From: Intrasporangiaceae bacterium URHB0013
GTDB taxonomy: Bacteria; Actinomycetota; Actinomycetes; Actinomycetales; Dermatophilaceae
Reading direction: 5' to 3'
NCBI GenBank assembly: GCA_000620545.1
Contig: JIBA01000017.1
Span: 124,001 to 188,000 of the forward strand
Length of the DNA stretch: 64,000 bases
The notes under the pieces were generated by a model that was given only the letters and a program-made list of their open reading frames with translations, was not told the DNA's origin and ran no database searches. The translations under genes were made by a program, and so were the position numbers. Below, piece by piece: positions 41,854 through 50,334 of the stretch. Position 1 is the first letter of the stretch; every line of letters begins with the position of its first letter.

Positions 41854-43637
41854 GGGACGAGCCTCGGCCAGCGCATCGGGTCGGTCCCGAGGCTCGGGCC
41901 GGTCGTCGTGCAGGCGCGTTCGTCGGCGCCCTGGAGGACCCGGAGGTCAGGGCGACCGGCGGCGATGGCCACGAGGTTGCGTGCGCTGTCGGTGCCCGCC
42001 CGCAGGTAGTCGGAGTGGCCGGCCGACGTGCGGCCGACATCGACGAAGTCGGACCGGGCGTGCAGCCAGTGGTTGCACCCCGTCCCCGCCTTCTTGAGTG
42101 CGAAGGTCGAGAGTCGGGTCGCACCGGCGACATCAGCCGCTGGAGTGCCGTGCACGATCCACCCGTAGCTGAAGACGTCGTCCCCCACCGCTCCGAGGAC
42201 GTTGAGGGAGCCCGGCTTGAGGGCGACACGGGCGACGTCGGAGAACGGCAGTCCCGGGGCGCCGAAGACGGCCACGTCGTCGACGGCGCTCGTGCGCAGG
42301 GAGGCGAAGCCGGCCAGCGTCGCTCCGTAGGAGTGCGCCCAGACCGTCTGGTGCGCCGGCCGCTCACGCGCCGACTCGACGCCGGTGACGAAGTCGGCAA
42401 GGGCTCCGGCATTGTCGCGGGCCAGCTTGGCGTTCAGGACGTTTCGGTCCACCGAGCCAACGATCTCGTGGACCTGGGGTGCGTCGTAGCCCATCCAGGT
42501 CACGACTGCGACGTCCTCACCGCGGGCCACGGCCCTCGCCTCCGAGCGCATCCGCACGAAGGTGTCGTCGTAGCGGCGCAGATCCGCACCGACCATGGTG
42601 GACAGCCCTCCGACGAACGTGACGACGTGGTCGGCTCGGTCGACGTCACCGATCGCGACGACAGCCTTGACGTCGAGCCCGGTCGGGTCGACGAGGAGCA
42701 GCCGTCGCTGCCCCCCGTCGCGCCGCCCCAGGACGTCGCGAACCGCCTGCAACGCTGCGACGTGCTCGGCTGCGCGGGTGCGCTCGGCGGCGTTGCCTGC
42801 CGACGCCCGGCGCTGCGCGCCTCGCACCTTGGCCCAGGCGTCCCGCTCAGCCCGCGCGAGCAGCGTGAGGTTCGCCTCGTGGCGCGCCGCCGCGGGCACC
42901 CCGTCGCGGGGTCCCACCCATTCGGGGTGGTCGCGGACCGCCCGTCGCTGCTCCTCGTCGGTGAGGGACCGCCACCACGCGGCAGCCGCGAACACCTGGG
43001 CACCGGCACCACCAGAGGTTGCCGACGACGGGGGTTGCGGTGGTGGCACCAGCGCAGGGACGACGCCCGCACCGCTGCCGGGCTGCGCGCCCGACCCACG
43101 GGCCGAGCACAGCAGCGCTCGCACCAGCTCGCCGTCGCTCTCGGAGGCTGCGCGCCGCGCCTGGGTCAGACAGGCGTGCACCTCGCTCCTCAGCAGCTCG
43201 TCGAGGCGGGCCCGGTGCGCCTCCACCGCTGGGTCGCCGACCGAGGCGCGCACGGGCAGGAAGAGGTGACCTTCGCCATCGACCCAGGCGCCCTCCTCGG
43301 CGGCCCGCCGGTCGGCGCGACGGACGAGGTCGAGCGCCGACTGCAGACGTCCCGCCGCATGCCCGACGGCGTGTCCGGCCAGGGCGATGCTCGTCGCAAG
43401 CCTCCCGAGCCCAGCGACGACGCACCCGTAGCGCTCGGTCGCCGCGGACGACGCGGCGCCGGACCACCGCGGAGACGCCGAACGGCGCCAGAGGGTCAGC
43501 TCGGCCAGGCCGAGGACTCGGCGGCGCCGGTCCTCGAGCCGGCGGCTCACCTCGAGCAGGACCTGCGGCCGGCAGGCGCGGATGTCACCGACGGTCATCG
43601 TCAGGGCGGAGCCCGCCCCGGACACCGTCTCGCTCAC
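41850..43637 (-). CDS. DUF1023 alpha/beta hydrolase with N-terminal helical domain
   Basis: 595 residues. The N-terminal about 190 residues are helical and Ala/Arg-rich (MTVGDIRACRPQVLLEVSRR onward), resembling the helical bundles of type VII-associated proteins. A Pro/Ser linker follows, then the DUF1023 hallmark WWRSLTDEEQRRAVRDHP and an alpha/beta hydrolase with nucleophile elbow AHSYGAT (Ser), a later Asp in DDVAVFGAPGLPF and a His near HSDYL. It should be an esterase or peptidase-like hydrolase. ATGA overlaps join it to the EspC/WXG-like gene before it and the membrane gene after it. No signal peptide. Confidence 0.85.
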   Translation of the reverse strand: MSETVSGAGSALTMTVGDIRACRPQVLLEVSRRLEDRRRRVLGLAELTLWRRSASPRWSGAASSAATERYGCVVAGLGRLATSIALAGHAVGHAAGRLQSALDLVRRADRRAAEEGAWVDGEGHLFLPVRASVGDPAVEAHRARLDELLRSEVHACLTQARRAASESDGELVRALLCSARGSGAQPGSGAGVVPALVPPPQPPSSATSGGAGAQVFAAAAWWRSLTDEEQRRAVRDHPEWVGPRDGVPAAARHEANLTLLARAERDAWAKVRGAQRRASAGNAAERTRAAEHVAALQAVRDVLGRRDGGQRRLLLVDPTGLDVKAVVAIGDVDRADHVVTFVGGLSTMVGADLRRYDDTFVRMRSEARAVARGEDVAVVTWMGYDAPQVHEIVGSVDRNVLNAKLARDNAGALADFVTGVESARERPAHQTVWAHSYGATLAGFASLRTSAVDDVAVFGAPGLPFSDVARVALKPGSLNVLGAVGDDVFSYGWIVHGTPAADVAGATRLSTFALKKAGTGCNHWLHARSDFVDVGRTSAGHSDYLRAGTDSARNLVAIAAGRPDLRVLQGADERACTTTGPSLGTDPMRWPRLVP

Positions 43638-43936
43638 GGGATGACGCCGATCGGCGACGTCATGGCCTGCCGCGCGGTCTGCTCGACCGCGTCGTAGGTG
43701 TCAGCGGCAGCGGCGAGGCAGCGGCACAGCTCCCGCAGCTCCCAGCGTGTCGCCGCCAGGCGAACCTCCCAGGCCGCCGCGACCTGCCCGAGTCCAGCTG
43801 CTACACGGCTCCCTGGTACGGCGACGACGAGCGGCCTCAGCGCGTCCGCGATCCCGAGCCCGTGCACTCGCGCCAGCACCTCACCCATCGAGGTGGCGTC
43901 GTCGCGCAGTGCCGCAGTGTCCACGTCATAGCGCAT
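43634..43936 (-). CDS. Small helical EspC/WXG100-like protein
   Basis: 100 residues from ATG 43936 (GGAAGGAG upstream). It begins MRYDVDTAALRDDATSMGEVL and continues as two helices separated near residues 40-45, with AAAWEVRLAATRWELRELCRCLAAAADTYDAVEQ in the second. The size, the lack of a signal peptide and the C-terminal YxxxE-like Tyr-Asp-Ala-Val-Glu are those of EspC/WXG100-type proteins that pair with type VII substrates. It is translationally coupled to the DUF1023 hydrolase, so it could be its secretion partner (inference). No EccC ATPase is in the window. Confidence 0.72.
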   Translation of the reverse strand: MRYDVDTAALRDDATSMGEVLARVHGLGIADALRPLVVAVPGSRVAAGLGQVAAAWEVRLAATRWELRELCRCLAAAADTYDAVEQTARQAMTSPIGVIP

Positions 43937-44242
43937 ACCTCGCTCCTTCCCCAGGACAGCAACGCTAGGCGGGACTCGGGAGCGCTCGGGTTCATCATCC
44001 ACAGGGCCGGCAGCACACAGCACGCGCCGGGGCGATGCCGCGCCACAACATCGGGTGGACACAGCAGAACGCCGCACCCCCTCTCAGGGGCGCGGCGTCC
44101 GGGGCAGGAGCGGCGGGGTCGAAGCGCCGCTACCGCCAGCCGCTGAAGGTGGAGCCAACGCGGCGGATCAGATGGGGCGGGTCGAGATGACGCCGAGCAG
44201 GCGGCACACGGGATCGACCTTCCCCGAGAGGGTGTCGGCTCG
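43937..44242. other. Spacer between the LysM gene and the DUF1023 operon
   Basis: 306 bp with no convincing gene. It contains a GC hairpin at 44070-44097 (CGCCGC-ACCCC...GGGG-C-GCGGCG), which probably ends the LysM transcript, and the promoter region of the EspC-like operon near 43940-44060. I see no clear -35/-10 pair. Confidence 0.6.
44070..44097. terminator. GC hairpin, probable terminator of the LysM gene
   Basis: Arms CGCCGC and GCGGCG with inner CCCC/GGGG pairs and a CTCTCA-type loop, about 145 bp past the LysM stop and ahead of the next operon on the same strand. Confidence 0.5.
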
Positions 44243-44665
44243 TCAGCGGCCCGGGACCACGAGCTGCTGGCCGGTGTGGATCGCGGTCGTGCTGAGGCTG
44301 TTGGCGAGCTGCAGCTCGACGACTCCCTCGGCGATGCCCAGCTCGGGCAGCTCGCGGGCGGCGATCCCCGAAAGGGTCTGCCCCGACTGGACGGTGATGG
44401 TGCGCGGCTCTCCGGTGGCCGACGCGAGCTGGCCGGCAAGTCCGACGCCGAGGACGGAGACTACCGTCGCCACGAGCAGCGTCACGACGAGGCGACCGAA
44501 CCGCGTCAGCCGCATGGGTTGTGCGTTGGCGCGGGCGACCGACGCCGCACGGACCGCCTCGGCCCCGGTGGGCACGAGCACGAGACGCGGCCGGCGGGTG
44601 GGCTGCAACCCCACGTGCTCCTCGGCGCGCGACTGACGAACGGCCTCGAGGACGATGGCGCTCAT
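44243..44665 (-). CDS. LysM-domain protein divergent from lexA (ChiZ/DivS position)
   Basis: 140 residues. A cytoplasmic basic N-terminus, one membrane segment (LVVTLLVATVVSVLGVGLAGQL, about 65-86) and a C-terminal LysM domain (ITVQSGQTLSGIAAREL through GQQLVVPGR) that binds peptidoglycan. The same position opposite lexA is held by the SOS-induced cell-division inhibitor of mycobacteria (Rv2719c) and DivS of corynebacteria, so an SOS-controlled division brake is the likely role. ATG 44665 follows GGGAGG. LexA boxes lie 27-110 bp upstream. Confidence 0.88.
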   Translation of the reverse strand: MSAIVLEAVRQSRAEEHVGLQPTRRPRLVLVPTGAEAVRAASVARANAQPMRLTRFGRLVVTLLVATVVSVLGVGLAGQLASATGEPRTITVQSGQTLSGIAARELPELGIAEGVVELQLANSLSTTAIHTGQQLVVPGR

Positions 44666-44691
44666 GGTGACCTCCCCTTGCTCCTGGACTG

Positions 44692-44775
44692 GCGAACACA
44701 TGTTCGATAGAACGTCTGTACGAGTTGTAGCACGTATGTTCGATGAAGTCGAGACACGCATCGAACAGGTGTTTG
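44692..44775. promoter_or_regulatory. LexA (SOS) boxes in the lexA/LysM divergent region
   Basis: Two clear boxes fit CGAACNNNNGTTCG: CGAACACATGTTCG (44693-44706) and CGAACAGGTGTTTG (44762-44775, one mismatch). A weaker half-site ATGTTCG lies between (near 44737). The second overlaps TTGGCA (44773-44778), which with TAGTGT (44796-44801) at 17 bp makes a plausible lexA promoter. The first box sits over the probable LysM gene start region. Confidence 0.88.
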
Positions 44776-44893
44776 GCAAGTGTGTTCGAACTGCGTAGTG
44801 TCTCTTCACACCACAGACCTCATCAGCCACCACTGACACTGGCCCCGACTCCGGCGTCACGACGTGGTCAGACGAGCCGACGAAGGGGACACC

Positions 44894-45619
44894 ATGGGCG
44901 TGACCGAGCTTCCCGATCGTGAGACGGGCGACGGCCTGACCGTTCGCCAGCGGCGGGTGCTCGAGGTGATCCGCAACTCCGTCGACCGGCGCGGCTACCC
45001 GCCGAGCATGCGCGAGATCGGCGATGCCGTCGGGCTTGCCAGCCCCTCCAGCGTCTCCCACCAGCTCAACGCGCTCGTCGCCAAGGGCTACCTACGGCGA
45101 GACCCCAACAGACCTCGGGCCCTCGAGGTCGTCTCGCCCGACGCCAAGGCGGAGGAGCTCGGCTACCGCGGGGGCGACGCCGCCGCGCCGCGTCCCCTGG
45201 GCGACCACTACGACACCGAGACCGACTCCGGCGACGCCCGTCCCGAGGCGGCCTACGTGCCGGTGCTCGGCCAGATCGCCGCGGGTGTGCCGATCACGGC
45301 CGAGGAGGTCGTCGAGGACGTCTTCCCCCTGCCCAAGCAGCTCGTCGGCGAGGGCGACCTCTTCCTGCTCAAGGTCAACGGCGACTCGATGGTCGACGCG
45401 GCGATCTGTGACGGCGACTGGGTCGTCGTGCGCCAGCAGCAGCACGCGGACAACGGCGACGTGGTGGCTGCCATGCTCGACAACGAGGCGACCGTCAAGA
45501 CGTTCAAGCGCACCGATGGGCACGTGTGGCTCATGCCGCACAATGCCGACTTCTCCCCCATCGACGGGGACCACGCCACGATCCTCGGCAAGGTCACCGC
45601 GGTCCTGCGCCGCATCTGA
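44894..45619 (+). CDS. lexA: SOS repressor LexA
   Basis: 241 residues. The N-terminal winged helix ([33 protein letters not shown]) binds SOS boxes. The C-terminal S24 domain self-cleaves at Ala-Gly in QIAAGVPI (about 130) using Ser in NGDSMVDA (about 163) and Lys in ATVKTF (about 200). A 40-residue acidic linker is usual for actinobacteria. ATG 44894 has AAGGGGAC; an in-frame start 30 nt earlier lacks this. Self-control through the boxes at 44692-44775; the broken HNH gene is a further candidate target. Confidence 0.97.
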   Translation: MGVTELPDRETGDGLTVRQRRVLEVIRNSVDRRGYPPSMREIGDAVGLASPSSVSHQLNALVAKGYLRRDPNRPRALEVVSPDAKAEELGYRGGDAAAPRPLGDHYDTETDSGDARPEAAYVPVLGQIAAGVPITAEEVVEDVFPLPKQLVGEGDLFLLKVNGDSMVDAAICDGDWVVVRQQQHADNGDVVAAMLDNEATVKTFKRTDGHVWLMPHNADFSPIDGDHATILGKVTAVLRRI

Positions 45620-45730
45620 CTGATCCTGCCGGCCCCACGGGGCACCACCACGCAGTCGGCGCCCTTCTCGCCCCCGGCGTGGTCGTGCTCCGGGAGGCGT
45701 GTGCGACGGCACGGCGGCAGACTCTGACGC

Positions 45731-46657
45731 GTGCGTCCCCCGCAGGAGAGCGCCACGGCACCCGGCCGCACCAGAGACGTCGTCCTCACCTACCGCTACC
45801 TGCGGGGCGCGATGATCGCCCTGCTCCTCCTGCTGCTCCTCTCCGTCGGCTACCAGTGGTGGTGGGAGACCGGTCACTCGTGCTGGCTCGGGTCCATCAG
45901 CGCCTACTACTACACGCCCGCACGCAGCGTCGTCGTCGGTTCGCTCAGCGCGCTCGGAGCCAGCCTCGTCGCCTACAAGGGCCACTCGTCCGAAGAGGAC
46001 GTGCTGCTGAACTTCTCGGGCATCATGGCCTTCGTCGTCGCGATGGTCCCGACGGTGCCGGACGCACGGTGCGGCCCGAACGCGTACACCCAGACGTCGG
46101 ACGAGATTGCCGCCGCCGTGCGCAACAACATCTGGTCGCTCGTCGTCGTGACGCTCCTCGCCGTGCTCGTGGCCGGCTGGCTGAAGCGCGACGTGCTGAG
46201 GCGCGACCCGTCCGAGCGACCAACGCTCCGCTCCGTGGTCGTGACTGTCGTGTGCGGCGCGGTGCTGCTCGGCGAGCTTGCCCTCTTCCTCCTCCTGCGC
46301 GACCGCTTCATCGCGCTGAGCCACGGCATCGCCGCCGTCACGATGGTCGCCGGGGTCATCGCCGTCATGGTGTTGAGCGCGCTGCGTGCCGAGGAGCGGC
46401 ACCAGGGTGCCGCCGGCCACGACGGCATGGTCTACAAGCGCGCCTATCTCGCCATCGCGGTCGCGCTGGCCGTCGCCCTCGTGGTGACCGTCCTGACGGC
46501 TGTGACGGTGAGCGGCTTCGACCACCTCGTCCTCATCGCGGAGGTCATCATCATCGTGCTCTTCGCGACCTACTGGGGCGTGCAGACGAAGGAGCTCTGG
46601 GATCTTCGCGACGTCGACGGCACCGAGGCACGATCAAAGCGGCCCGTCGCCGGATAG
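45731..46657 (+). CDS. Polytopic membrane protein of unknown function
   Basis: 308 residues with seven predicted membrane segments. The second loop carries SISAYYYTPARSVVVGSLSALG, a motif I have seen in actinobacterial uncharacterised membrane proteins. A periplasmic loop with PDARCGPNAYTQTSDEI contains one of two Cys that might pair. The GTG start has no good ribosome site, so the true start may be downstream near MIALLLLLLL. It converges on the phosphotransferase gene with a 3-bp gap. Function unknown. Confidence 0.78.
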   Translation: MRPPQESATAPGRTRDVVLTYRYLRGAMIALLLLLLLSVGYQWWWETGHSCWLGSISAYYYTPARSVVVGSLSALGASLVAYKGHSSEEDVLLNFSGIMAFVVAMVPTVPDARCGPNAYTQTSDEIAAAVRNNIWSLVVVTLLAVLVAGWLKRDVLRRDPSERPTLRSVVVTVVCGAVLLGELALFLLLRDRFIALSHGIAAVTMVAGVIAVMVLSALRAEERHQGAAGHDGMVYKRAYLAIAVALAVALVVTVLTAVTVSGFDHLVLIAEVIIIVLFATYWGVQTKELWDLRDVDGTEARSKRPVAG

Positions 46658-46660
46658 CCC

Positions 46661-47704
46661 TCAGGACAGGGGCGGCTGGTCACCGACCGCGGCGAGCCAC
46701 CAGGTGCCGGCGTCGCCAAACTCACGGGCCTCTGTCGGGGTGAGCGTCGCGGTGACCCGCAGCCACGACTCGGCGCGGCCGAGCCGTCCGAGCCGCAGCG
46801 CGGACGGAAGCGCCGACCGCAGCTCGGCCACGGGGACGACGTCCCCCCAGACCTCGAGCGCGGCGTCGGCCACCCGCCTCAGACGGGCGTCGTCCGGGCC
46901 GGCCTGGAACCGGTGGAGCAGCACGTTGAGCGGGACGAAGAACGCCGACAGCGGATGCGCGAGAAGGGCGTCCCCGAAGTCGAAGAAGCGCATCCCACCG
47001 GGCGTCGCGAAGACGTTGTTGGCGTGGAGGTCGTTGTGCACGAGATTGTCCGGCAGGCCGAGCGCGTCGACCTCCTCACCCCAGCCCCTGATCTCGGGCA
47101 GCAGGACCCGCAGCCGCTGCGCGACGTCGTCCGACATCTGCCGTGGGTCACCGGCCGGAAGCGACGTGAGCGCTGCGACGCGGGCCTCGACGTACGCCGC
47201 GGACTCCGCCGGGTGCAACGTCGTGGCGCCCGCGCCGACGAGGTCGCGCTCGTGCCCGACGAGGTCGCGCTGGAGGTGCATGGCCTCGGCGGCGACTCGG
47301 CACCAGGCATCGAGGTCGTCCTCGGCAACGGTCAGTGCGAAGACCGCCCCCTGGTCGGGCAGGAGGTGCAGGCCACGGGCGAGATCGGCTGAGACCACCG
47401 GAACGACCCGGTCAGGCGAGAGGCTCCCCAACGCGACGAGCAGCGCGGCCTCGAAGGACTGATGGACACAGTTCTGCTTGGCCCAGTAGGTCAGGCCACC
47501 CGATGCCGTGGCGCGCCAGACGGTGGACCAGGGTCGCTGGTGCACGGCCTCGAGCGACAGGAGCTCGGCGCCGAGACCGTCGAGCGCGCCGGTCACCCAG
47601 TCACGCAGCTCCGCCTCGAAGGCCCGGGACGTCCAGCGGACCGACGGACCAGGACCGGGCTCGGGCAGGGCTGCATACCAAGGCTGCTCAGTGGCCGAGG
47701 GCAC
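46661..47704 (-). CDS. Phosphotransferase (APH/choline kinase fold) family protein
   Basis: 347 residues. The catalytic loop VHNDLHANNVF (Asp and Asn as in aminoglycoside kinases) and the metal-binding FFDFGDA are present; the N-terminal strand has WAKQNCVHQSFEAALL with the ATP-lysine position. It phosphorylates a small hydroxyl compound, antibiotic or otherwise; the sequence gives no specificity. Its GTG start lies 17 bp inside the sirtuin gene, so the two are cotranscribed. Confidence 0.85.
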   Translation of the reverse strand: MPSATEQPWYAALPEPGPGPSVRWTSRAFEAELRDWVTGALDGLGAELLSLEAVHQRPWSTVWRATASGGLTYWAKQNCVHQSFEAALLVALGSLSPDRVVPVVSADLARGLHLLPDQGAVFALTVAEDDLDAWCRVAAEAMHLQRDLVGHERDLVGAGATTLHPAESAAYVEARVAALTSLPAGDPRQMSDDVAQRLRVLLPEIRGWGEEVDALGLPDNLVHNDLHANNVFATPGGMRFFDFGDALLAHPLSAFFVPLNVLLHRFQAGPDDARLRRVADAALEVWGDVVPVAELRSALPSALRLGRLGRAESWLRVTATLTPTEAREFGDAGTWWLAAVGDQPPLS

Positions 47705-48635
47705 TGCGCAGCTTCGTCAGGGTCGGCACGAGGGGCGCGTGGAGGCGCAGCGTCGCCTCCGTGTCGCCGCGCGTCGCCGATCGGGTCACGATCGCGACCG
47801 GCACGCCTCGCTGGTGCGCACGGCGGACGAACCGGTAGCCGCTCATGACCGACAGCGACGACCCGAGCACGAGCACGGCGCCGGCACCTTCGACGAGCGA
47901 GAAGCACTGCTCCACCAAGGCCTTGGGCACTGACTCGCCGAAGAAGACGACGTCGGGCTTGACCGTGTCGTTGCCGCACACGAGGCACCGTGGCGCGTGG
48001 AAGGACTCGACGAGCGAGTCGGCGAGCACGATGTCGCCGTCGGGTCGCACCTGCTCGCCCCACTGCGACCCGACCGCGTGCGCGGCCTCGGCGAAGCGGA
48101 CCATGAAGCCGGGGTTGGCCTCGGTCATCCTCTCGTGCAAGCCGATCCGAGAGGTGTACTCACCACACGTCAGACAGACGGCGCGGTCGAGTGAACCGTG
48201 CAGCTCGATGACGTCGGTCGCCCCCGACGCCTGGTGCAGACCGTCGACGTTCTGCGTGATGATCGGCCCGACGTAGCCCGCGCGCTGCAGCTCGGTGACC
48301 ACCCGGTGACCCTCGTTGGGCGCAGCCGCGTTGAAGCGCTGCCAGCCGATGTAGCTGCGCGCCCAGTAGCGCCGGCGCGCATCGCTCGAGCCGGCGAACT
48401 CGCCGTACGTCATCGGCTCGACGCGACGCGTCCCGTCGGCACCGCGGTAGTCCGGGATGCCCGAGTCGGTCGAGAGGCCGGCTCCACTGAGGACGACGAC
48501 GCCGCCCGCGCTGACGAGGTCGACGAGGTCGTCGAAGGTCCCCAAGTCGTGCGTCTCGAGCGGCAGCGTGCGAGAGGTCGCCAGCCGGGTCGTCGCGGTG
48601 GCCGCCTGCGGAGGTATGCGGTTCGGCTGCTGCAC
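47688..48635 (-). CDS. Sir2-family NAD-dependent protein deacylase
   Basis: 315 residues. The NAD motifs GAGLSTDSGIPDYRG, TQNVDGLH and ELHGS with the catalytic His, and four zinc Cys (CLTCG and CLVCG), are intact. The long Cys-Cys insertion and GDIVLAD after it match class II (SIRT4-like) sirtuins rather than CobB class III. Its substrate would be acylated lysines on metabolic enzymes. The start is GTG 48635; the C-terminus overlaps the kinase gene by 17 bp. It is divergent from the LysR gene. Confidence 0.93.
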   Translation of the reverse strand: MQQPNRIPPQAATATTRLATSRTLPLETHDLGTFDDLVDLVSAGGVVVLSGAGLSTDSGIPDYRGADGTRRVEPMTYGEFAGSSDARRRYWARSYIGWQRFNAAAPNEGHRVVTELQRAGYVGPIITQNVDGLHQASGATDVIELHGSLDRAVCLTCGEYTSRIGLHERMTEANPGFMVRFAEAAHAVGSQWGEQVRPDGDIVLADSLVESFHAPRCLVCGNDTVKPDVVFFGESVPKALVEQCFSLVEGAGAVLVLGSSLSVMSGYRFVRRAHQRGVPVAIVTRSATRGDTEATLRLHAPLVPTLTKLRSALGH

Positions 48636-48694
48636 CTGGCCAGCCTACGTCGCACAGAGAGACCCACCCGGAGGCGGCACCATCGACTGGTTTC

Positions 48695-48711
48695 CATAAT
48701 GATCGGTTATG
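48695..48711. promoter_or_regulatory. LysR-type inverted repeat before the LysR gene
   Basis: CATAA-N7-TTATG, a 17-bp interrupted palindrome of the T-N11-A type used by LysR regulators, lies 9-25 bp before ATG 48720. It covers an earlier in-frame ATG (48699), which is why I prefer the later start. ATGATCG recurs three times around it. Confidence 0.55.
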
Positions 48712-48719
48712 ATCGCCGT

Positions 48720-49667
48720 ATGATCGATGCTGCCGGCCTGCGGGTCATGAAGGCCATTGCCGACGAGGGAAGCTTCACGAGCGCCGCCAACGCCCTCGGC
48801 TTCACGCAGCCGGCCATCTCGCAGATGGTCCGGCGCCTCGAGCAGCGCACGGGGACCGTCCTCGTCGAGCGCTACGGCCGCCAGGTCCGACTCACCGAGG
48901 CCGGTCAGGTCCTTGCCCGCCACGCGGTCGGCGTCCTCGCCGCGCTCGACGCAGCCGAGGAGGAGATCACCGCCATCGCCGGCCTGCGCGCCGGACGCGT
49001 CCGCCTCCAAGCCTTCCCCAGCTCGTCAGCCACGCTCGTGCCCCGCACCCTTGCCATCCTCAAGGCCCGCCACCCCGACATCACGGTCACCTTCACCGAG
49101 GCCGAGCCGCCCGAGTCGCTGGCGGCGCTGCGCAACGGCGACTGCGACGTCGCGGTGGCCTTCGCCTACGAGGGCGGAGACCTGGGCGAGCTGGAGGAGG
49201 ACCTCTCACTTCTCGTCACGCGCCGACTCATGGACGACGAGGTCCGTCTCGTCGTCCCGACGACGCATCCGCATGCCCACGACGAGGCGGCGTCGCTCGC
49301 CGACTTCTCGGGCGAGGAGTGGATCGCGGGCTGTCCCCGCTGCCGCGGCCACCTGCTGTCCCTCGCCGACACCGCGGGCTTCCGGCCCAATGTGGCCTTC
49401 GAGACCGAGGACTACGTCGCGCAGCTCGGGCTCGTCACGGCCGGTCTCGGCGTGGCCCTGGTGCCCGACCTCATCCTCAACGCCGCAAAGCACGACGAGG
49501 TCGCGGCCCTGCCCCTCTCCCCAGCGTCACGGCGCCAAATCCTGGCCGTCACGACCCCCGACCTGCAGCGCGTCCCCGCCGTGGCCGCGGCCCTGGACGC
49601 GTTGTGCGAGGCCGCTGGGTCCGACCCGAAGGTCTCGCCCGCCGAGCTCGTCGGCGCCAAGGCCTGA
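48720..49667 (+). CDS. LysR-family transcriptional regulator
   Basis: 315 residues. The N-terminal winged HTH ([40 protein letters not shown]) and a periplasmic-binding-like effector domain (about 90-290) are full length. ATG 48720 is preferred over the in-frame ATG 48699, which lies in the palindrome at 48695-48711. It is divergent from the sirtuin gene and precedes the AhpD-like/gamma-glutamyltransferase pair on the same strand, either of which could be its target. The effector is unknown. Confidence 0.93.
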   Translation: MIDAAGLRVMKAIADEGSFTSAANALGFTQPAISQMVRRLEQRTGTVLVERYGRQVRLTEAGQVLARHAVGVLAALDAAEEEITAIAGLRAGRVRLQAFPSSSATLVPRTLAILKARHPDITVTFTEAEPPESLAALRNGDCDVAVAFAYEGGDLGELEEDLSLLVTRRLMDDEVRLVVPTTHPHAHDEAASLADFSGEEWIAGCPRCRGHLLSLADTAGFRPNVAFETEDYVAQLGLVTAGLGVALVPDLILNAAKHDEVAALPLSPASRRQILAVTTPDLQRVPAVAAALDALCEAAGSDPKVSPAELVGAKA

Positions 49668-49752
49668 CAGAGCGCGCCGCGCCGGGAGACCCCCGCCACC
49701 GGCCGGTGGGTCACGGGGCGCGCGCGGCCCCGACCCGGCATACGGTGGGCCC

Positions 49753-50334
49753 ATGGGTGACCGTGAGCGCATCTCCTACCTGCCCGTGCCCAGCCGGGAC
49801 GATGTCCCCGACGGCGTCAGCCGTCTCTGGGACAAGGCCGACGAGGCCATGGGGTTCGTGCCCAACGTCTTCCGGGCGCAGGCCGTCAACGGCGAGCAGT
49901 TCCTCGCGTGGTGGGCCTACTTCAACCTCCTCGTCAACAAGGAGGGCCACCTGAGCAACGCCGACCGCGAGCTGCTCGCCGTCGTCGTGAGCAGCGTCAA
50001 CCGGTGCACGTACTGCGAGGTGAGCCATGGAGCCGCGCTGCGCGAGCACACCGGGGACCCGGTCACCGCCGACCTCGTCGCCTCCAACTGGCGCCAGGCA
50101 GGACTCGCCGAGCGCGAGTACGCCATGGCCTCCTATGCCGAGAAGCTGACCCTCCACCCCGCCGAGGTCACCGAGGCCGACCTCGGCCCGCTGCGCAGCG
50201 CTGGGCTGGACGACCACCAAGTGGTCGAGCTCATCCAGGTGGTCGGCATGTTCAACCTCACCAACCGGGTGTCGACCGCTCTCGGTCTCGTGCCGAATCC
50301 CGAGTATCACGGTAGTGGCAGAGGGACCTCATGA
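49753..50334 (+). CDS. AhpD/carboxymuconolactone-decarboxylase-like (peroxidase-related) protein
   Basis: 193 residues. All-helical CMD fold with the redox pair CTYC followed by EVSHG, the AhpD-type proton-relay motif (Glu-x-x-Cys-x-x-Cys-x3-His analog). [33 protein letters not shown] at the start matches the peroxidase-related branch. It should act as a thiol-dependent peroxidase or disulfide reductase. The stop overlaps the ATG of the gamma-glutamyltransferase gene (ATGA), so they are translated together. Confidence 0.9.
   Translation: MGDRERISYLPVPSRDDVPDGVSRLWDKADEAMGFVPNVFRAQAVNGEQFLAWWAYFNLLVNKEGHLSNADRELLAVVVSSVNRCTYCEVSHGAALREHTGDPVTADLVASNWRQAGLAEREYAMASYAEKLTLHPAEVTEADLGPLRSAGLDDHQVVELIQVVGMFNLTNRVSTALGLVPNPEYHGSGRGTS

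Noticed and set aside
44130-44699. Alternative frame over the LysM gene (189 codons)
   Set aside because: The LysM frame has the membrane segment, LysM motif and a GGAGG start; the other frame is Arg/Ala-rich with no domain.
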